Both the position numbers and the translations under genes were made by a program. A stretch of 64,000 bases of DNA from contig OY540809.1 in NCBI GenBank assembly GCA_961205875.1, positions 35,290,267 to 35,354,266 of the forward strand, written 5' to 3'. Under the pieces are notes generated by a model, which did no database searches, was not told the origin of the DNA, and saw only the letters and a program-made list of their open reading frames with translations. Positions 58,770 to 64,000 of this stretch are shown here, one piece after another (position 1 is the first letter of the stretch; each line of letters starts with the position of its first letter). Origin of the DNA: Sialis fuliginosa (taxonomy: Eukaryota > Arthropoda > Insecta > Megaloptera > Sialidae).

Positions 58770-59177
58770 GTAGTTATTATGTAAGTATCTTCACATGTTA
58801 CATAAATTCAGTGAAAACCCGAGATTACTATAAGTTGTAAAGCTAATTCATGTAAGTAGATAAATTGTAAATACACATCTGCATAGATGCATGGACTGGG
58901 GACTTTGGCAAACACTGCATGTGCTGGTCTAGTGTATGTTCCTCATGATTTACTGTTGAGATTGGCCACGACTTTAGGGACATATTTTGTTTGTATTTTA
59001 TGATTATACCTATGCATAATGAGTGTATCATATTTATTAATGCATAAATGAGATGAATGCGTGTTTCGGTATTAATGTTTATTATTAACTCTAATGACGA
59101 ATTTCAGACAAATTATTACGTTCAATGCAACTAAATGGAAGATAAGCAAATCTTCCATCTATATAATTAAGTGAATA
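58770..59177. other. Spacer, short minus frame not supported
   Basis: The minus frame at 58843-59031 has no domain and no codon bias. Nothing else is seen. Confidence 0.4.
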
Positions 59178-59478
59178 ATGTCCGGTATTATAAAGGAGCT
59201 CGCAAATTTGCTAGCTTGCAAGCACTCTCAAATGAGATATTAAACTTATATGACAATTCTTTTGGAGTTTGTTGAAGACTTTGACAATTTTCGCGCACGC
59301 GTGGTAGGTAAATACCAACGGTATTAAAACATTAAAAAAACACACAAGATGTCAACTGTGTTACAATTAGTTGAAGTCTCACTGCTCTAAATTCCATAGC
59401 TAATACATAAATACTAGTACCATTTGAGAGTGCTTACAAGCTAGCAAATTTTGCGAGCTCCTTTATAATACCGGACAT
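59178..59478. mobile_element. 301-bp MITE, ATGTCCGGTATTATAAAGG ends
   Basis: ATGTCCGGTATTATAAAGGA and AGCACTCTCAAATG are matched by the inverse CATTTGAGAGTGCTT and TTTATAATACCGGACAT. Arms of about 55 bp. It contains an internal GTAAATACCAACGGTATT-like hairpin. The duplication could not be fixed. Confidence 0.7.
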
Positions 59479-59615
59479 AAGGAAAAGTAACAGCCATATT
59501 GCCTTGATCGCGTGCTCTAAAGTATATATAGACTAAAGTTATTGGCTTGAAGTTCCAGACCCGGTTCAGAAGTTACCATTTTTTTTCTTTTATTAGTTTA
59601 CGTGATCTTTTAGTC

Positions 59616-60003
59616 CAGCGTTTCTCAATCTTAAAGTATTTATGACCCAATTTTCAATCACAATTCTCGTCGCCCCACCCCCCTTCCCTTTTCATACAAT
59701 AATTTTATTATAACTTCTTTCGAAAAACTTTGCTCTGCATGACAGGCCCAAGTCACTAATAATTATTAATCTTGTTTTTAATTTAATATTGAGTTAATTA
59801 TTAAATACATTGTGCAGTAAGTACTGATACAATCCTATTTATTATGTGTATTATATCAGTGTAAATGTAAACGTGTATTTTATTTTTTATTATGTCAGAA
59901 TGTATTTTATTTCTTTTCTTTTAAATAAATGTTTTAAAAATATTTTTTCTCGATATGCTCACGCCCCCGTAGGGAGTCGCGCCCCACAGGTTGAAAATCG
60001 CTG
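59616..60003. mobile_element. hAT-type MITE, CAGCGTTTCTCAA ends
   Basis: Starts CAGCGTTTCTCAATCTTAAA and ends GGTTGAAAATCGCTG, with the exact 8-bp duplication TTTTAGTC (59608-59615, 60004-60011). CAGNGNTTCTCAA ends are classical for hAT elements. Internal GTCGCCCCACC and GTCGCGCCCCAC flank an AT-rich core. Frames at 59846-60034 and 59921-60145 overlap its right side and are not genes. Confidence 0.9.
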
Positions 60004-60109
60004 TTTTAGTCACGTAGTGACTGCTGGTTTCTAGTTTTATTTTTGTATTTATAGTCCAGTCATCAGAAGATTTGAGGTAGAAAAAAATGACGGAGTACAT
60101 TACATACAT

Positions 60110-60225
60110 ACAGTTATAGGTAAATATATAAAGACAAATTTTCAAAATAAAAACTCTGTTTTTGAATACAATTGTGATAATTATAATTTAAATTATGTTC
60201 TTTATATATTTACCTATAACTTGAC
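60110..60225. repeat. Short inverted repeat with TATAGGTAAATATATAAAGA
   Basis: TTATAGGTAAATATATAAAG is matched by CTTTATATATTTACCTATAA about 65 bp on. Possibly a small hairpin MITE; no duplication found. Confidence 0.5.
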
Positions 60226-60229
60226 TAAT

Positions 60230-61568
60230 TTAAAAGTAATCACGGTCGGCTAAAAACCATTATTTAGGGCATTAAATGTTCTATGGATCCCTAGCTGAAT
60301 TTTATTTTATTCGGTGTAGAAAGTCTTCTGTGTGATTTTCGAAAAACATGAATAATTTTACTAAAATTTTTTATAATACTTAGAATTTTGAGATTTCGAC
60401 ATTGGGTGCAAAGCATTATTTAGATTTTAGGGCACTATTTTCTCTATTATAACTTAAAATTTCATTTCGAAATTCAATTAAAGACATATTAAACATAGCG
60501 GTTGAACGAAACTCTACATTTTAGGCGTGGTTTCCAAACTCGATATCGCTAAATGATTTTTTCGCGATGATATGATACATAATTTTTAAAAACACCATTT
60601 TGTTCACAATTTTATCAACTTTAAGATTTATAAAACCTATTTTATCATAAAACTACTAAATAACTGATTTTAGACAGCTTTGTAAGCCACTAGAAAGTTA
60701 TGCATCCCCCTTCGAAGGGGGAGGGGAGTTATCGCCATGTTTTATACATCAAAATCTATATTAAATAAATATATAAATATTTTACTAATCATATATCCAG
60801 TATTGAAATAATCAAATTTTATTAACTAAAATAAAATTCTTGATGATAAATAATATATTATACAGGTATAATGAATGTATTAGATACCTACGTAGAGTTT
60901 AAAATCTGCGTTGGCAAAAGTATAGCACGTAATTTTCATTGGTTTTAATAAATAATCGATACGTATTAGTAGTACATTAGTAAATCGGTATAACCTTGGA
61001 GTTTTTATCATTTTTGTAGCATTAGTGTTGGTAGAACTGTTTTTATTGTGTGATTTTAAAAATTAATTTTTTAATACTTTCTACCTACATATATCTATAA
61101 AAATACGATAGTATATTTTAAAAGAAGCATTTACTTTTTAGTAAATGTATAAAATATATAGCGTATAATTATTATAATAAAAATAATGATAAAATACAGG
61201 TCCGGCGTTTGATTAATGTATTTAACAATAAATAGAGACGGTATCAGCAGATTTATGCAAATTTTTTTAAAACGTTACAGTTAATATTTTAATTTAAACC
61301 TGAAAAGTATTTTGACCAGGTAGGATTCAAATGCGGAACCTCTGATTTAGCAGACCGAGTCACATTACTAATTGTAAGTTGTTATTATGTAAAAATAACA
61401 ATTAAAATTATTGTTTTATGTTTGAAGATAAATAATAATTAATATTATCAGAATTCAAAATAATCGCAATTGAATTAAAGTTTGAATATTAACTTTTAAT
61501 ACTTATTTAAAATTTTATTATACCAGAATATTTTAAGGTCTTTCGAAATTTTGTAGTTCTCGAATACT
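60230..61568. other. AT-rich spacer
   Basis: No open frame. A tRNA-like fragment on the minus strand near 61310-61370 is weak (see rejected items). Nothing else recognised. Confidence 0.4.
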
Positions 61569-61577
61569 ACTTCAAAT

Positions 61578-62104
61578 CAAGGTTAGTATATGTATAGGTT
61601 GCCTCATAACTTTTTGACCAATCAGCGGCTGCGTGTGATGACGTCACCCTGAGGAACCTTTAAACGTTGTTTTATATATTAAGTTTTTTTTCAAATTATT
61701 TCGAATTTTTGGATATTTGTATTTAAAAAAAGTAAATATTATTGTTTATTACAGAAGCACAAATTATTACATATAATATTTCTTCATAAAAACTTTAAAA
61801 TGATGTCAGAAATCAATGCTTAAAGAAAATACATTTGTTGGTTACACATAAAAAAACACTTGTTTAAAACTATAATTTATAATAATAAAATAATAAAAAT
61901 TTAGATTTAAAACTCAGTACACTATCAATATCAAATGAAAATATTTAAAAACAACTTACAATAAATCAGCTTAACTAAAATAAAGAGTAAATATAGTTTG
62001 ACAGCCATTTATAATGTCAAAGAGTTCCTCACGATGACGCGTTCTCCCCTCTCATGCCACTCCCCGCCAGAGTTATGAGGCAACCTAATACTTTACTAAC
62101 CTTG
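61578..62104. mobile_element. M-family MITE, copy 2
   Basis: 527 bp, starting CAAGGTTAGTATATGTATAG and ending TACTTTACTAACCTTG, with the exact 9-bp duplication ACTTCAAAT (61569-61577, 62105-62113). The left arm has CCAAT at 61618-61622 and TGACGTCA at 61639-61646, as in copy 1. The right arm is diverged: ATGACGCG remains but the CCAAT box is lost. GGTTGCCTCATAACT is shared by both arms. Confidence 0.88.
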
Positions 62105-62122
62105 ACTTCAAATACTATTTAG

Positions 62123-62366
62123 CAGGGCCGTAACTACCATCAGGGCAGAGGGGCAGTACCCCGGGCCACTCGCGGCAGAGTAAAACTAGAAAATGTTTTA
62201 CTTATTACAAAGTTTGAGTTTTTTTTCGTTGCCAACTTGAATTTTATACTTATTAAATTCAAATTGGCGACCAAAAAAAAGGTATTTAATTTCTATGTTT
62301 GCATATTTTGGGAGGCCCTCGGTCACTTCTTGCCCCGAGACCTCCGAGCCTCTAGTTACGGCCCTG
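62123..62366. mobile_element. hAT-type MITE, CAGGGCCGTAACTAC family, copy 2
   Basis: 244 bp, ends CAGGGCCGTAACTACCATCA and CCTCTAGTTACGGCCCTG, with the exact 8-bp duplication CTATTTAG (62115-62122, 62367-62374). It lies 10 bp from the M copy 2 duplication. It is the uninterrupted version of 31620-32822. Confidence 0.92.
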
Positions 62367-62417
62367 CTATTTAGAACTTAAACTTTGGGTTTCATAAAAC
62401 AAAATTAACCACGATTA

Positions 62418-62586
62418 GTTAATCAGTTGTTTTTAAACCATGATTAATGTTAATTCTAAACTTAATCTCAATTTGTAAATGAACAATTAACTAAATATGA
62501 TTAAATTTTCCTTATAAAATTTATCATAATCGTGATTGTTTTTTAGAATTGACGTAATAATAGTTTTAAAACAACTGATTAATAGT
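62418..62586. repeat. Hairpin repeat with TTAATCAGTTGTTTTTAAA
   Basis: GTTAATCAGTTGTTTTTAAA and AATTCTAAAC are matched inversely by GAATTGACG-adjacent text and AGTTTTAAAACAACTGATTA. About 45-bp arms; likely a small MITE. The frame at 62536-62775 begins inside it and has no domain. Confidence 0.5.
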
Positions 62587-63664
62587 CCAGGAACATTAAG
62601 TTTTCAAAAAATTTTCAAAAATTTGAAGTCAATCGGTTTAGTAGATCTTGTGATATTATGGCAGCCATTTTCAGTTTCGAGAAAAACGCGTTCAAAGTTT
62701 ATATACTGGCTATTCAATGCTACGCATCATCTTCAGATCGCTGTAACTCCGTCAGTTTTTGGAATTGAGGTATAGGGTTTTGAACACATATTTTTGAAAC
62801 CCTGTTTATTGATAAAATGCAAACTTTTTTTTATATTTTCACATTTTTAGACTAGACCCTTTTAATAAGCGAAAACGATTACTTGTACGAAAAAAGTTGT
62901 AAGATCTTTATTGTAGGTAATTTTCTAAACTTTATATTTGATAATAACTATTTTAGTCATTGAACCAATAGATACAGAGATATTTACTTAAAACTAATTG
63001 TTAGCACCTTTTGTGGGCTGTAAAAAAGTATGCTCGCACGGGACTGTTGGGGACTTTTGGTACCTTATTTATGTTAAAGACAAAATGAAGGTGTATACAA
63101 AAATTCAGCTCATTGCAAATTTTTTCCCAGATACATCTATTTTTTGTCTAAATGTACTGTACTATAACTAATTGTGATTAATTTTGCTTTATGCAACCCA
63201 AGGAAAATCATTCAATAGATAATATTCTATTAAATAGAGAGCATATTTTTGATTTTTAAAGGTTAATCACAAAGCAACAGTTAACACAAATTACATATGA
63301 AATTTGTCACAATATGCAGATGCGGTAAAACCAATTTCGCGTAACAACACAATTTGTAATGGTATAACACATTATTTTTATGATGTCGGTACTCATTGTG
63401 CGATTAAAATAATATGTTGGGATTGGTATCACGGTAGATTGACCATGAGGACACATTTTGTGTAATTTTGTTATACGTGTGTGTGTACACTCTTGTTCAA
63501 AAGTATTTTACCACGTAAGTATAAAATAAATATAAGTGTAGATAGGTATATTTTTTATTTTTTTACTTTCTTATTTAGACATTGGACAAGCTTGTCTTAT
63601 ACCATGTTTATGAAATATACAATAGTAAGTATAGTGTAGCCGATTTTTAACGAAATCCAGCTTT
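62587..63664. other. AT-rich spacer
   Basis: No gene or element end recognised; a short GTGTGTGTAC run lies near 63479. Confidence 0.4.
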
Positions 63665-63805
63665 TGATGGAATTATCCATTTTACCTTCTCTTAATCCAT
63701 TCTGACTATTTTCGCCATGATGTCTGTCTGTAAGCGCTGTAACTCAAATAGAACAAATTGTAGAAGGACGAAAGTTTATATTTAAGATTAATTTTTGTTT
63801 GGGAA
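63665..63805 (-). repeat. Repeat family Y, copy 3
   Basis: Inverse of 1005-1195: CCATTTTACCTTCTCTTAAT, CCATTCTGACTATTTTCG, GTCTGTCTGTAAGCGCTGTA and ATATTTAAGATTAATTTTTG. The minus frame at 63744-63944 overlaps it. Confidence 0.58.
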
Positions 63806-64000
63806 GAAAACGTCCTATTTTTGAAAACGATCTTTCAACCGGATACGGATGTTTACCTACGTCGATTTTTGAATTTTTCGAATTACTTTGAAACAGTGCG
63901 AAATAGAGAATAATGGTCAAGTTAAAAATTGTAGGTAATATCAATATCTATAATTTATGTTCTATTCATTTTTTCGAAAAAATGATTTTTTTTTTATTAT

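Noticed and set aside
61310-61375. Minus-strand tRNA-like text (GTTCCGCATTTGAATCC)
   Set aside because: It resembles a B-box and acceptor half, but I could not form a full cloverleaf or find an A-box. At most it is a decayed tRNA-derived fragment.
1-64000. LTR retrotransposon, endogenous virus or Polinton
   Set aside because: I saw no paired long terminal repeats and no protease, reverse transcriptase, integrase, capsid or polymerase-like text on either strand.
1-64000. CRISPR array or bacterial operon
   Set aside because: Repeats are inverted, palindromic or degenerate tandem units with eukaryotic transposon duplications. There are no regular spacers, no ribosome binding sites and no adjacent long genes.

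Overview
The window is AT-rich eukaryotic DNA, about 70% AT by eye, with almost no coding sequence. It is densely packed with non-autonomous DNA transposons, foldback palindromes, Helitron-like repeats and tandem repeats. The repeat style (several hAT-type MITE families, long CAGGGTG-ended palindromes, repeats with runs of GTCTGTCTG or GTTCCGTAG) points to an arthropod, most likely an insect with a large repeat-rich genome. I cannot name the species. There is no bacterial gene structure, operon or CRISPR array, and I recognised no LTR or viral element.

The one plausible host-gene segment is a GC-rich, CpG-rich block at about 46600-47423. It holds an open frame with coding-like codon use ending at a good splice donor (47423/47424). 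A strong 3' splice-site-like tract ends at 47087. This looks like a first or second exon of a plus-strand gene whose other exons I cannot find; I do not recognise the protein. A 530-bp MITE (45982-46511, exact 9-bp target duplication) sits directly upstream. Its right end carries a CRE, an inverted CCAAT box and a TATA-like box pointing at the exon. A second member of this family lies at 61578-62104.

Layout. 0-4.3 kb: hAT MITEs and a nested pair. 4.9-6.4 kb: a 1.5-kb palindrome. 6.5-9.3 kb: a repeat split by a 2.2-kb element with an 8-bp duplication. 9.6-12 kb: a zinc-finger-like protein remnant, a cluster of heat-shock-element-like sequences with TATA boxes, and a palindrome with at least ten AAGGTCA half-sites. 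13.4-18 kb: a hAT element, Helitron-like copies and other repeats. 18.2-21.3 kb: inverted GTTCCGTAG repeats and a tandem array. 21.6-24.9 kb: a 3.3-kb composite element carrying a fossil protein fragment and more tandem repeats. 25-43.5 kb: hAT MITEs, R and T family repeats, otherwise featureless AT-rich DNA. 44.7-48.2 kb: MITEs and the candidate exon. 49.6-53.9 kb: a 4.3-kb near-perfect palindrome. 55.5-64 kb: further MITEs.

Most element boundaries rest on terminal inverted repeats plus target site duplications that can be read directly. Superfamily names follow from duplication length and terminal sequence and are inference, because no intact transposase is present. Many short open frames are symmetric by-products of palindromes and are not genes.
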